From an uncultured Bacteroidales bacterium (GTDB lineage Bacteria; Bacteroidota; Bacteroidia; Bacteroidales; UBA932): a stretch of DNA of 28,153 bases. A program made the translations under genes and the position numbers. The notes below the pieces were generated by a model. The model worked only from the letters and a program-made list of their open reading frames with translations, was not told the DNA's origin and did not search any database. Location: NCBI GenBank assembly GCA_902491795.1, contig CABUIX010000026.1:1-28153 (forward strand), read 5' to 3'. This document shows positions 9,701 through 16,814 of the stretch, one piece after another. The stretch's first letter is position 1. Each line of letters begins with the position of its first letter.

Positions 9701-9866
9701 ACGGGGTGTGGGAGCCAACGGAAACAACTCCATAGGCGTAGGAGTGGTTGGCGGGATGCTGATCGGAACGGTTGCACTGCTCTTCATCGTGCCGATACTC
9801 ATCATGCTTTTCATGAAAATAGAAGAGAGGATAATGCCAAACAGAAAAAACGGTAGCAGACAATGA
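6729..9866 (+). CDS. RND efflux pump, HAE1 family (AcrB-like)
   Basis: A 1045-residue inner-membrane proton-driven exporter, full length for the family. The N-terminus NIKTFIDRPILSGVISVAIL and porter segment LPVEQFPEIAPPTISVS are typical, as are the TM4 region LVLVIGTVVDNAIVVVEAVQ and TM10-11 segments LIGLLAKTAILLTQYA and LRPILMTSLTMVFGMLPL. The relay lysine (AcrB K940 equivalent, in AKTAIL) and arginine (R971 equivalent, in RLRPIL) are present. The usual Asp-Asp pair of TM4 (AcrB D407/D408) reads Asp405-Asn406 here. Its stop overlaps the next gene's start by 4 bp (ATGA), implying translational coupling. Drugs, bile salts or detergents are the usual substrates; the actual one cannot be told. 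Confidence 0.95.
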   Translation: MNIKTFIDRPILSGVISVAILLVGIIALVKLPVEQFPEIAPPTISVSTSYTGANAATVQKSVIVPLEEAINGVEDMMYMVSSATNTGSANIQVYFRQGTDPDMAMVNVQNRIASAQGLLPSEVTKSGVNVRKRQTSTIKSIALYSPDDSFDDKFINNYLKINIEPQLSRVPGVGEVTVRGADYSLRIWLDPGKMAKYGLMPSDIRTVLSQQNLESPTGTLGAESENTFRYILSYRGRYEDVADYENMVIKAQEDGTLLRLKDVATIELGSRTYEYLGRVNGHVGTLCSIAQTSGSNANEVIKQIDDLVAELQTQLPKGLEIIDLMSTKDFLDASISNVVKSLLEAILLVVLVVYVFLQSFKATIIPAVSIIVSLVGTFAFIYLAGFSLNMLTLFALVLVIGTVVDNAIVVVEAVQAKFDEGITSPYQATVKAMDGITGALVATTLVFVAVFIPVSFMGGTSGVFYYQFGITMAVAVAISLLNALTLSPAMCALMMSPHGEYVKGSRMSFSTRFHHAFDTFFGRMVTRYRSSVFFLSRHRWLTGTLLLMAVAGLVYLMMTTRTGFVPNEDMGTIYLDLRTPPGTNMASTSRVMDQVESRIADLPQIEAYSSTTGSGTISGQGSTNGMFTIRLRDWSERKGKGDDIDSVIAEIRRRTSDISSAEITVFTRPMIPGYGSTSGLEIHVQDSKGRDINDLKAVTDDFIGALNRRPEIARASTSFDTKYPQYLVEVNAARCIRNGVSPADVLDVISTYVGGSYASNMNLFSKLYRVMVQVSPEFRLDSDSFNKMFVRNSAGAMSPVNQYITLTRIYGAQSLARFNMFSSIQVNGSPASGYSSGQAITAIREVAAEHLPSGYSFEFGGMTREEASSASSSLVIFAICAIFIYLILCALYESIFIPVVILLSVPFGLAGSFLFARLFGLENNIYLQVGLLMLIGLLAKTAILLTQYATEKRRQGMSIAAAAISSAKVRLRPILMTSLTMVFGMLPLMFARGVGANGNNSIGVGVVGGMLIGTVALLFIVPILIMLFMKIEERIMPNRKNGSRQ

Positions 9867-11224
9867 AGACCCGACTCACACCAATAATATTATTTGCATT
9901 GGCTACATCGGCCTGCGGCATTTATACCGACTACGAAAGGCCGGAAATGCCTGTTGTTGACAGCCTGTACAACAACATCCCCGCAGACGCCGTCAGCAAC
10001 GACACGACATCAATGGCTTTCCTGTCATGGGAGGAACTCTTCACCGACAGCCTTCTGCGCGGATATATCCGCACCGGACTTGCAAACAACACCGACCTGA
10101 ACATCGCAAGGCTGAAGGTACAGGAAGCCGAAGCGACCCTTGAATCCTCAAGACTGGCATTCCTGCCGTCCGTATCCATAGGAGCAGACCTGAATGCATC
10201 AACCTCGGCCTCATCTTTGGGAGTCAAGCCGGCATTCCAATGGGAAATAGACGCGTTCGCAAAGACAAGGAACACCAAAAAGGGGGCAGAAGCCGCACTT
10301 GGAGAGTCGCTTGCCTATTCACAGGCTGTTGAGACCCAGCTTATCGCAACGATAGCCGACAGTTATTATACCCTCCTGATGCTGGACCAGCAGATGGAGA
10401 TCAGCAAGAGGACCATGGTGAACTGGGAGGAGAACATACGTTCACTTTCCGCACTCAAGCGGGCCGGGAAGACCAACGAAGCCGCAGTGCTGCAGGCAAA
10501 TGCAAACAAGCTCCAGGTTGAGGCCTCCATACTCTCCATGCAGAGGCAGATTTACGAGCAGCAGACGGCATTCGCCGCACTGCTCGGCATTGCGCCGGAA
10601 GAGATCCGCCGAGGAAAACTTGACGGACAGAGTTTCCCCGAAGACCTTTCAATAGGAGTGCCGCTGCACCTGCTCCAGCGCAGGCCGGACGTAAGGCAGG
10701 CCGAATATGTACTCGCACAAAGTTTCTACGCCGAGAATCTTGCACGGTCGTATTTTTATCCCAGTCTAACTCTTGGAGGATCCTCAGGCTGGTCCACTTC
10801 CATAGGAGCCGCCGTGAGTGACCCGGCAGGGTGGATGGCAAACGCTCTCCTTTCACTGACGGCACCTCTCTTCGACCGGGGGACCAACAAGGCCCGGCTC
10901 AGGATAGCGCAGGCCCGGCAGCAGGAAGCGATGCTGAGTTTCAGGCAGACACTGATCGACGCCGGAACAGAGGTGAACAATGCCCTGGTTGGCTGGCAAA
11001 CTGCCCGCGAAAGGCTCAATGTCGACAAGAAACTGATCATGAACCTTCAGGCCGCAGTATGGAACACAAATCTGCTCATGAAGCACGGCCTGACAAATTA
11101 CCTCGAGGTCCTCACTGCACAACAGACACTTCTGCAGGCTGAACTGGCACAGTCGTCCGACAAGTTCGCCGAAATACAGAGCGTCATCCGGTTGTATCAC
11201 GCACTTGGAGGCGGAGCAGAATGA
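9863..11224 (+). CDS. RND outer-membrane factor, NodT-type lipoprotein (TolC family)
   Basis: A 453-residue outer-membrane channel with a lipoprotein signal (MKTRLTPIILFALATSAC, Cys 18) and two outer-membrane-efflux-protein repeats. Recognisable segments are LARLKVQEAEATLESSR-like helices, VPLHLLQRRPDVRQAEYVLA near residue 270, and LTNYLEVLTAQQTLLQAEL near the C-terminus, all standard for NodT/OprM proteins. It completes the tripartite pump with the two upstream genes. Overlaps of 4 bp on both sides (ATGA at 9863 and at 11221) suggest coupling, although the downstream overlap may be fortuitous because the next gene's better start is at 11281. Confidence 0.93.
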   Translation: MKTRLTPIILFALATSACGIYTDYERPEMPVVDSLYNNIPADAVSNDTTSMAFLSWEELFTDSLLRGYIRTGLANNTDLNIARLKVQEAEATLESSRLAFLPSVSIGADLNASTSASSLGVKPAFQWEIDAFAKTRNTKKGAEAALGESLAYSQAVETQLIATIADSYYTLLMLDQQMEISKRTMVNWEENIRSLSALKRAGKTNEAAVLQANANKLQVEASILSMQRQIYEQQTAFAALLGIAPEEIRRGKLDGQSFPEDLSIGVPLHLLQRRPDVRQAEYVLAQSFYAENLARSYFYPSLTLGGSSGWSTSIGAAVSDPAGWMANALLSLTAPLFDRGTNKARLRIAQARQQEAMLSFRQTLIDAGTEVNNALVGWQTARERLNVDKKLIMNLQAAVWNTNLLMKHGLTNYLEVLTAQQTLLQAELAQSSDKFAEIQSVIRLYHALGGGAE

Positions 11225-11233
11225 CAGGCGCTT

Positions 11234-11271
11234 GTGTTTTCTGCAAATTTCCCTTATTTTGCAGAAAACAC
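11234..11271. repeat. Perfect 14-bp inverted repeat, hairpin or operator
   Basis: GTGTTTTCTGCAAA (11234-11247) and TTTGCAGAAAACAC (11258-11271) are exact reverse complements around a 10-bp spacer. It lies just after the outer-membrane-factor stop and 10 bp before the ATG at 11281. It lacks a T-tract beyond the stem, so it is not a standard terminator. The spacer and second arm contain TATTTTG with TTG 20 bp upstream, a near match to the promoter consensus. Confidence 0.6.
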
Positions 11272-11280
11272 TTGAGATTT

Positions 11281-12021
11281 ATGGGAATCGGGTTCAAATC
11301 GGCAATCATTGCGCTAACGTCACTGTTCAGTCCCCTGCTCTTGCATGCCGGAGCCTCGAATCCCGAAAATCCGGCCGAAATAATACGGCAAGCCGGGCAG
11401 CAATACGGTGAAAGAGAGTTTTTCCGTTACCGCTCCTACCGGCTCAAGCTTCCGGATGAACGCTGGAGCGTGAGGATCGGGGCAGGAATGCCATCGGCTT
11501 TCGCCCCGTTCAAATTCACTCCCTCCAGTTCCGCCCGCAAAAAGGGCGAGGTCATTTCGGATTATTACCGGAACTATCACGGACCTGCATACGACTCCGG
11601 CTGCTACAGCATCGGAGCGGAATACTATTTTGCCAGGTGGTTTTCACTGGCGGCCGACTTCTGCATAGAAGGTCTCTGTATGGACCTGTTCGACAGACAC
11701 ACCGACACCAGGACCGGCACTGACCTGGGCATCGCACTCTCATTGATGCCGCAGGCAAAATTCGTGTACCTCCACAGGCCGATGGTACGTGTCTACAGCA
11801 GCATCGGGATAGGAGCCACGGGATACATCGGATTCGACTCGAAGAAAGACCGGTACATAGACGAAACCGGGCCGCACTGCACTTACGGGAATGCCCTCAG
11901 CCTGACGATTCAGTTCACGGCCATAGGAGTTGAAGTGGGCAGAAAATTCTTCGGTTTTGCCGAAATCGGCACGGGAGCCCTGTATTCGGGAATACGTGCG
12001 GGTGCAGGATACAAATTTTGA
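11281..12021 (+). CDS. Putative outer-membrane barrel protein, unknown function
   Basis: The ATG at 11281 gives 246 residues with a good Sec signal peptide (MGIGFKSAIIALTSLFSPLL, cleavage near HAGA). An in-frame ATG at 11221 overlaps the previous stop, but it would add a Cys-rich 20-residue leader encoded by the palindrome, so the later start is preferred. The mature protein has aromatic amphipathic strands (ERWSVRIGAGMPSAFA, YSIGAEYYFARWFSLAADF, VRVYSSIGIGATGYIGF, SLTIQFTAIGVEVGRKFFGF) and ends GAGYKF with a terminal Phe, as outer-membrane barrels often do. An 8-strand barrel is inferred. No homologue with known function is recognised. Confidence 0.6.
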   Translation: MGIGFKSAIIALTSLFSPLLLHAGASNPENPAEIIRQAGQQYGEREFFRYRSYRLKLPDERWSVRIGAGMPSAFAPFKFTPSSSARKKGEVISDYYRNYHGPAYDSGCYSIGAEYYFARWFSLAADFCIEGLCMDLFDRHTDTRTGTDLGIALSLMPQAKFVYLHRPMVRVYSSIGIGATGYIGFDSKKDRYIDETGPHCTYGNALSLTIQFTAIGVEVGRKFFGFAEIGTGALYSGIRAGAGYKF

Positions 12022-12039
12022 CAATAAAGGGACCCGGCC

Positions 12040-12585
12040 ATGAAAAAGACAATCATTGCAGCAGCCATAATGCTTCTCGCCACATCCTGCGTCGTCAGCA
12101 ACGGCACAGACAAGGACAAAAACTTCACGAACCTTGAGACTATAGTTGAGGATCTCACGGGCATGTCCACAAAATATGCTGTAAGCACCCTTTGGGGGCT
12201 GTCGGAATCAGATGTGGACATCAACGCGGACGGCTTCCGTTACCAGAGCATGCTCGAACTTGAAACAAGACCTGACATCAAGTACGTCTTCGAGAAGACT
12301 GCCGACTTCCGCTGGCAGGTGACGGCTTACGGGGACCTGATGAACTTCACACTCACATTGTCATTCGAAGACGACAGCGAAAAGTGGACCGTGGAGCCCT
12401 TCACCCTTGACTACGATGAAGGATTCGGCTATTCCGCAACACTTTCTGCCGAAGAGAAAGTGACGCTGCATACAGGTAACCGGCCCGTCACAAACGGGAT
12501 ACGGCAGACGGGGACATACTTCCTGCAAGTATTCATCGACGGGAAAGAAGCGGATTCCTTCAGCTTGACCTATTCCGGAGATTAG
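12040..12585 (+). CDS. Hypothetical lipoprotein
   Basis: A 181-residue protein with a lipoprotein signal (MKKTIIAAAIMLLATSC, Cys 17). The mature part is polar and beta-rich, with stretches such as WQVTAYGDLMNFTLTLSF and TYFLQVFIDGKEADSFSLTY that suggest an immunoglobulin-like or lipocalin-like fold; no known domain is recognised. It begins 18 bp after the upstream barrel gene on the same strand, so the two probably share a transcript and may act together at the outer membrane. It ends 6 bp from the convergent DUF3298 gene. Confidence 0.65.
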   Translation: MKKTIIAAAIMLLATSCVVSNGTDKDKNFTNLETIVEDLTGMSTKYAVSTLWGLSESDVDINADGFRYQSMLELETRPDIKYVFEKTADFRWQVTAYGDLMNFTLTLSFEDDSEKWTVEPFTLDYDEGFGYSATLSAEEKVTLHTGNRPVTNGIRQTGTYFLQVFIDGKEADSFSLTYSGD

Positions 12586-12591
12586 TTTCCC

Positions 12592-13389
12592 CTAAAGAAG
12601 CCGCCTCGCCGTAACCATCATATAATCACTGATTTCGGAATATGGTATGGTGAATGTCGGGCGCCCGTAGGCATAGGCCGCTATCTCATACTCATTGTAG
12701 ACGAATTCTATTCCTTCCGGCGTGAACAGAGGCGGGCACTCGGGAAGGGGTATGCTGTAATAGTCGTTCTCGTCGAGGAAGCAGGACCGCAGTTCCTCGT
12801 CGGAACTGATGTTCCAATATTTTTTCAGCCCGTCCTTAACAAGTCCGGCGAAATTCTCGTCATACTTTCCGGTGAAAACATCCCACCCGATACGCCGGCC
12901 GTCTGCTTTCCTGAAAGTCATGCCGCCTGTCAACAGCGAGCCGTGCGCCCCTCCAAGATACATTTCCCGGGACGTGACGAACGTAACGAATTTGTCATTT
13001 TCAGCATATTTGACAATCGTCAGCTTGTCGAAACAACTCACTTCATCCGCAGGCAAACCGCTGAACATGCCGGAATATGCAGAGCTGAGTCCGTCCACGT
13101 AGGCTTTCAGCATGCCGTCCACATCGACGCAGGAACCTTCCCACGATCCGCCCAATGTCTCAGCAATGTACTCACCAATCGCCCGGGAAAGCAGAGATGA
13201 AGTGTCGGCCGGGAATTCAACCACCGCACATATCTCCCCGGGAACTGAAGAGGACAGGCTGTCCTGCACAACTTCCAGAACAGGAGACACCGCTGCCGTT
13301 CCGTCCGAACCGGATCTGTCGCATCCTGACATCAGACTCAACGCAAGCACCGCCGGAAATACGGCGACAAGATGAAAAAACCTTCCCAT
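12592..13389 (-). CDS. DUF3298 (RsiV-like C-terminal domain) lipoprotein
   Basis: A 265-residue lipoprotein (MGRFFHLVAVFPAVLALSLM then SGC; Cys 23). The C-terminal part contains YLGGAHGSLLTGGMTFRKADGRRIGWDVFTG and IEFVYNEYEIAAYAYGRPTFTIPYSEI, characteristic of the DUF3298 domain also found in RsiV. The middle resembles the accompanying DUF4163/PdaC-type region. RsiV binds lysozyme, but most Bacteroidetes lipoproteins of this family are uncharacterised, so no function is claimed. A near-match -7 box (GAAATTTG on the minus strand, 13435-13428) lies about 40 bp upstream. It faces the hypothetical lipoprotein with only 6 bp between stops. Confidence 0.78.
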   Translation of the reverse strand: MGRFFHLVAVFPAVLALSLMSGCDRSGSDGTAAVSPVLEVVQDSLSSSVPGEICAVVEFPADTSSLLSRAIGEYIAETLGGSWEGSCVDVDGMLKAYVDGLSSAYSGMFSGLPADEVSCFDKLTIVKYAENDKFVTFVTSREMYLGGAHGSLLTGGMTFRKADGRRIGWDVFTGKYDENFAGLVKDGLKKYWNISSDEELRSCFLDENDYYSIPLPECPPLFTPEGIEFVYNEYEIAAYAYGRPTFTIPYSEISDYMMVTARRLL

Positions 13390-13456
13390 ATTACATTCAC
13401 ATGATTAAACCGAACCTGTTTCGACTGCAAATTTCCATGCCGCCATCCGGCGAATG

Positions 13457-13485
13457 TAGCAGTCGGCTGCTAAGATAGCAGTTTT
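13457..13485 (+). other. Three-arm competing hairpin element
   Basis: TAGCAG (13457-13462), CTGCTA (13467-13472) and TAGCAG (13476-13481) followed by TTTT. The middle arm can pair with either outer arm (loops of 4 and 3 nt), and only the second pairing abuts the T-tract. It lies 85-113 bp before the ferritin start. The stems are just 6 bp, so it may be chance. Confidence 0.3.
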
Positions 13486-13569
13486 GAGTGAAAAAATGTC
13501 AGCATCATGCACAAGGTTCACTTTTTGTACAGGAATCTTTCAGAAGAAAATTTTCAACTCGATATAATC

Positions 13570-14049
13570 ATGATTTCAAAGAAACTCGAGAAAGCCATGG
13601 GCGATCAGATCGCTGCTGAGCTTTGGTCATCACAACTTTATCTTCAGATGTCTCTCTTCCTCAAGAGAGAAGGCTGGAACGGATCAGCACACTGGATGGG
13701 CAAGCAGGCTGAGGAAGAAAGAGGGCATGCCCTCTCAATGGCAGACTGGGTCATCAAGCGCGGAGGAGAAGTCAAGCTCACAAAGATTGACGAAGTGCCC
13801 TGCGGATGGGACAATCTGCTCGACGTGTTCAAGGCCGTCTACAAGCATGAGTGCCACGTGTCCGAGCTCGTAAATGAACTCGTGGACGTCGCCTCTGCCG
13901 AAAAGGACAAGGCAACCCAGGATTTCCTTTGGGGATTCGTGCGCGAACAGGTTGAAGAGGAAGCCACGGCATCAGGAATCGTCGATTCCCTCAAGCGCGC
14001 CGGCGAGAACGGATACTTCTTCGTCGACAGCGAACTCGGGAAGAGGTAG
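13570..14049 (+). CDS. ftnA: Bacterial non-haem ferritin
   Basis: The ATG at 13570 gives 159 residues starting MISKKLEKAM, the family's usual start; an in-frame ATG at 13507 would add 21 non-conserved residues. The ferroxidase-site residues sit at the canonical FtnA positions: Glu17, Tyr24, Glu50, His53, Glu94, Gln127 and Glu130. The product should form a 24-subunit cytoplasmic cage that oxidises and stores iron. It is monocistronic, with a divergent DUF3298 gene upstream and a shared bidirectional terminator downstream. Codon use is strongly biased to C-ending codons, consistent with high expression. The assignment is firm. Confidence 0.96.
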   Translation: MISKKLEKAMGDQIAAELWSSQLYLQMSLFLKREGWNGSAHWMGKQAEEERGHALSMADWVIKRGGEVKLTKIDEVPCGWDNLLDVFKAVYKHECHVSELVNELVDVASAEKDKATQDFLWGFVREQVEEEATASGIVDSLKRAGENGYFFVDSELGKR

Positions 14050-14101
14050 TATCCAGCCAGAATGCCGCATCCGCGGATGACGGCAGGATGAATGCCAATG
14101 G

Positions 14102-14135
14102 AAATGGGCGGGAATCTATGCTTTCCTGCCCATTT
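14102..14135. terminator. Bidirectional terminator between ferritin and serine ammonia-lyase
   Basis: AAATGGGCGGGAA (14102-14114) and TTCCTGCCCATTT (14123-14135) form a 13-bp stem (one G-T pair) with an 8-nt loop. It sits between two convergent genes and overlaps the last codons and stop of the minus-strand gene. Confidence 0.7.
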
Positions 14136-15345
14136 TCTTGTTGTATCCTATTGCAAGGCCCCCTTCGCCGGTTTCCTTGTAAAGGGAAGGAAGGTCATGG
14201 CCGGTTTCCTTCATCACCTGGACCACCTCATCAAATGAGACGCGGTGAAATCCGTCGGAAAACGATGCGTAGATGTTGGCGTCAAGCGCTCTCGCGGCTG
14301 CAAACGCGTTCCTCTCTATGCATGGAATCTGCACCAGGCCGCAAACGGGATCGCATGTCATCCCCAGATGGTGCTCAAGTCCCATCTCCGCCGCATATTC
14401 CACCTGGGTGGGCGTGCCCCCGAACAGCTGGCAGGTGGCTGCAGACGCCATGGCGCAGGCAACTCCCACCTCACCCTGGCAGCCAACTTCCGCCCCGGAA
14501 ATCGATGCGTTCTGCTTTACTACATTCCCGAATATCCCTCCGGTGGCAAGGGCATGCAGAATGCGGGCCTCGCTGAAATTGTGTCCTTTCGAAATATGAT
14601 AGAGCACCGCTGGCAGCACTCCGGAAGAGCCACAGGTCGGTGCTGTGACCACGGTGCCTCCTGAAGCGTTTTCCTCGCTCACCGCAAGCGCATAGGAGAA
14701 CACCATCCCTCGCGTCTGCAGGTTGGCCTTGTATCCCGAGGCCTTGATGTAATATGTCGCCGCCTTGCGCGAAAGACGGAGCGGTCCGGGCAGGGCCCCC
14801 TCGGTATTCAGGCCCTTCTCCACGGCAGCCTTCATGGCCTCCCATACAGTATGCATGTAGTCCCAGAAATCAGAGTCCTCGCACTCCTCGGCATATTCCC
14901 AATAGTTGCGTCCGTTGTCCTTGCACCACTGGACTATCTCCCTGATGGAGTTAAGGTCATACACGTCAGGACCCTCCCCTATTGCAGAACCGGGGCCCTC
15001 CGAAATTGTTCCTCCACCCGTGCTGTATACCGTCCACTCGTCACCGGTGTGGCCGTCAGAGTCCTTCGCGGTGAACTTCATGCCGTTCGGATGGAACGGA
15101 AGGAACACTTCAGGCTTCCAGACGATGTCGACCTTCCTCTTTCCTCCGTCGGAAAGAGCATCAGTGACGGCGACATCCGTCAGGTGGCCTTTTCCGGTCG
15201 CGGCGAGACTGCCGTACAGCGTCACCTCAAAGGCATCAGCTTCCGGATGTTTCTGAGCGAACATCACTGCAGCCTTGTAAGGCCCCATTGTGTGGCTGCT
15301 GGACGGACCCCTTCCTATCTTGTAAAGTTCCTTAAGGGATTTCAT
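14116..15345 (-). CDS. sdaA: L-serine ammonia-lyase, iron-sulfur type
   Basis: The ATG at 15345 gives 409 residues starting MKSLKELYKIGRGPSSSHTM; the upstream in-frame start at 15378 would overlap the predicted transcription start. The N-terminal beta domain (about 1-160, with GPSSSHTMGP and YGSLAATGKGHLTD) and C-terminal alpha domain (about 185-405) are fused, as in single-chain L-serine dehydratases. Conserved Cys in APTCGSSG, AEVGCQG and MTCDPVCGLVQIPC provide the [4Fe-4S] ligands. It deaminates L-serine to pyruvate and ammonia in the cytoplasm. The gene is monocistronic, with a TAAATTTG -7 element 36 bp upstream and a hairpin terminator at its stop. Confidence 0.96.
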   Translation of the reverse strand: MKSLKELYKIGRGPSSSHTMGPYKAAVMFAQKHPEADAFEVTLYGSLAATGKGHLTDVAVTDALSDGGKRKVDIVWKPEVFLPFHPNGMKFTAKDSDGHTGDEWTVYSTGGGTISEGPGSAIGEGPDVYDLNSIREIVQWCKDNGRNYWEYAEECEDSDFWDYMHTVWEAMKAAVEKGLNTEGALPGPLRLSRKAATYYIKASGYKANLQTRGMVFSYALAVSEENASGGTVVTAPTCGSSGVLPAVLYHISKGHNFSEARILHALATGGIFGNVVKQNASISGAEVGCQGEVGVACAMASAATCQLFGGTPTQVEYAAEMGLEHHLGMTCDPVCGLVQIPCIERNAFAAARALDANIYASFSDGFHRVSFDEVVQVMKETGHDLPSLYKETGEGGLAIGYNKKMGRKA

Positions 15346-15380
15346 GATGATAAATATGTTGCCGATTTGCCGGCGCAACC

Positions 15381-15390
15381 TGCAAATTTA
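15381..15390 (-). promoter_or_regulatory. -7 promoter element of serine ammonia-lyase
   Basis: On the minus strand this reads TAAATTTGCA, a full match to TAnnTTTG, 36 bp before the ATG. No clear TTG -33 box is visible. It forms a perfect inverted repeat with the divergent element at 15425-15434. Confidence 0.55.
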
Positions 15391-15424
15391 ACAATTAACG
15401 GACATAACAGACCTCTATTTTGAG

Positions 15425-15434
15425 TAAATTTGCA
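15425..15434 (+). promoter_or_regulatory. -7 promoter element of the YczE/kinase-like fusion
   Basis: TAAATTTGCA, a full match to TAnnTTTG, ends 19 bp before the ATG at 15454. It is the mirror copy of the divergent element 34 bp away. The -33 region lacks a clear TTG. Confidence 0.55.
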
Positions 15435-15453
15435 GTCGAAAAGGATTTGTGGA

Positions 15454-16737
15454 ATGGGAAAAAGTTTTTTGTCAAGACGGTATCTTCTTTTTGCGCTGGC
15501 ACTGTTCATCAATGCATTCGGAATAGCGGCAATAACCCGCGGCCTGCTCGGGACTTCCCCGATAACCAGCGTGACTTATGTGCTCAGCATGTTCACCCCG
15601 CTCACGATCGGGCAATGGACAATTCTGCTCAACCTGACCTTCGTTCTGCTTGAGCTGACCCTGATGAGCCGGAAGGAATTGCGTGAAGATCTCAGGATGT
15701 ATCTCCTTCAGATCCCGATTTCGCTCTGCTTCGGCACTTTCATCGACATATCCATGGGAGTTTTGTCATGGCTGCAGCCGGCGACCTACCTCCTGAAACT
15801 GGTGACCGTGGTTGCAGGATGCACCGTGCTTGCAGCCGGAATCAGCCTCGAGGTGAAGGCTGACGTGGCCATGATGTCAGGCGAATATTTCGTAAGGGTC
15901 ATATCCAGGCGGATCAAGGTCGAATTCGGATATGTAAAGCTCGGGTTCGACATGAGTCTTCTCATTCTCGCTTGCCTGCTCTCCCTGGTTTTCCTCTCCG
16001 GCATCAAGGGTGTGCGGGAAGGCACGCTCATCTCAGCCCTGCTTGTGGGGCCCATTGTACATTTCATAACTCCGGGCCTCAAATTCCTCGACAAATGGAT
16101 TTCGCAGCCTTCAGAATCCTCAAATGAAAAAGAGCACCCTGCGCCGGCATCACATCCCGGAATAATCACCATCGCAAGGGAATCCGGCAGCGGAGGACAC
16201 CTGCTCGGGGAAATGCTCTCGGAAAAACTCGGGATAAAGCTCTACGACAGGGAACTCATAGACCTGGTCGCGAAAGACAGCGGATTCACCAGGGAATACG
16301 TGTCGCAAAACGAGCAGTCAATATCTCCAAACTATCTTCTGAACATCATCTTCTCGGACTTTGCCTCGCCCATGGATAAGGATCTCTGCAAGGCTGACGC
16401 TCTTTTTCTCTCGGAAAGCCGCGTAATCCGCAAAATAGCGCGCGAAGAGTCATGCGTGATAGTCGGAAGGTGTGCCGACTTCATCCTGAAAGACTGGCCG
16501 GAGAACAGCATAGTAAGGATTTTCTGCTGCTCGTCCGCAGCGGCGACAAAGACTGACCAGGCCCTTGCCGCACACTATCAGCACTATACCGGCAGGACAT
16601 GGGGAGATCCGCACAACTATGATCTGGTGATAAACACTTCCGAAACCGGCGTAGACGAAGCCTGCCGCATTGTGGCCGAATACTTCAGCAAGAAGCTGCA
16701 GGAACAGGAAACGAAGACACATTCGGCAGCACACTGA
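15454..16737 (+). CDS. YczE/YitT-like membrane domain fused to cytidylate-kinase-like domain
   Basis: The ATG at 15454 gives 427 residues (MGKSFLSRRYLLFALALFIN). Residues about 8-215 hold five hydrophobic segments of the YczE/DUF6198 type (AFGIAAITRGLLGTSPITSVTY is typical). After a polar linker, residues about 235-415 resemble the Cytidylate_kin2 family: P-loop-like ESGSGGHLLGEMLSEKLG from about 243, YDRELIDLVAKDSGF, SCVIVGRCADFIL, and YTGRTWGDPHNYDLVINTS. Between VRIFCCSS and ALAAHYQHYTG the usual LID with its paired arginines is missing (about 25 residues), and the DKxRA signature reads TDQALA. Catalysis is therefore doubtful. The fusion itself is known in Bacteroidetes; its function is not. 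A strong terminator follows. Confidence 0.8.
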   Translation: MGKSFLSRRYLLFALALFINAFGIAAITRGLLGTSPITSVTYVLSMFTPLTIGQWTILLNLTFVLLELTLMSRKELREDLRMYLLQIPISLCFGTFIDISMGVLSWLQPATYLLKLVTVVAGCTVLAAGISLEVKADVAMMSGEYFVRVISRRIKVEFGYVKLGFDMSLLILACLLSLVFLSGIKGVREGTLISALLVGPIVHFITPGLKFLDKWISQPSESSNEKEHPAPASHPGIITIARESGSGGHLLGEMLSEKLGIKLYDRELIDLVAKDSGFTREYVSQNEQSISPNYLLNIIFSDFASPMDKDLCKADALFLSESRVIRKIAREESCVIVGRCADFILKDWPENSIVRIFCCSSAAATKTDQALAAHYQHYTGRTWGDPHNYDLVINTSETGVDEACRIVAEYFSKKLQEQETKTHSAAH

Positions 16738-16757
16738 CTTCTTCTCAGGCAAACATG

Positions 16758-16789
16758 TGAGGTCCCGGTTCACGGGGCCTCATTTTTTT
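16758..16789 (+). terminator. Rho-independent terminator
   Basis: TGAGGTCCCG (16758-16767) and CGGGGCCTCA (16773-16782) form a 10-bp stem with one G-T pair and a 5-nt loop, followed by seven T residues. Confidence 0.9.
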
Positions 16790-16814
16790 GTCCGCAGTGA
16801 AATTTCCCGCAAGG

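Noticed and set aside
11221..11280. Translation start at 11221 overlapping the previous stop (ATGA)
   Set aside because: It would place a Cys-rich palindrome-encoded leader before a clean signal peptide that starts at 11281.
13510..13560. TTTTTG boxes upstream of ferritin as a -33 element
   Set aside because: No TAnnTTTG element lies 19-21 bp downstream of any of them.
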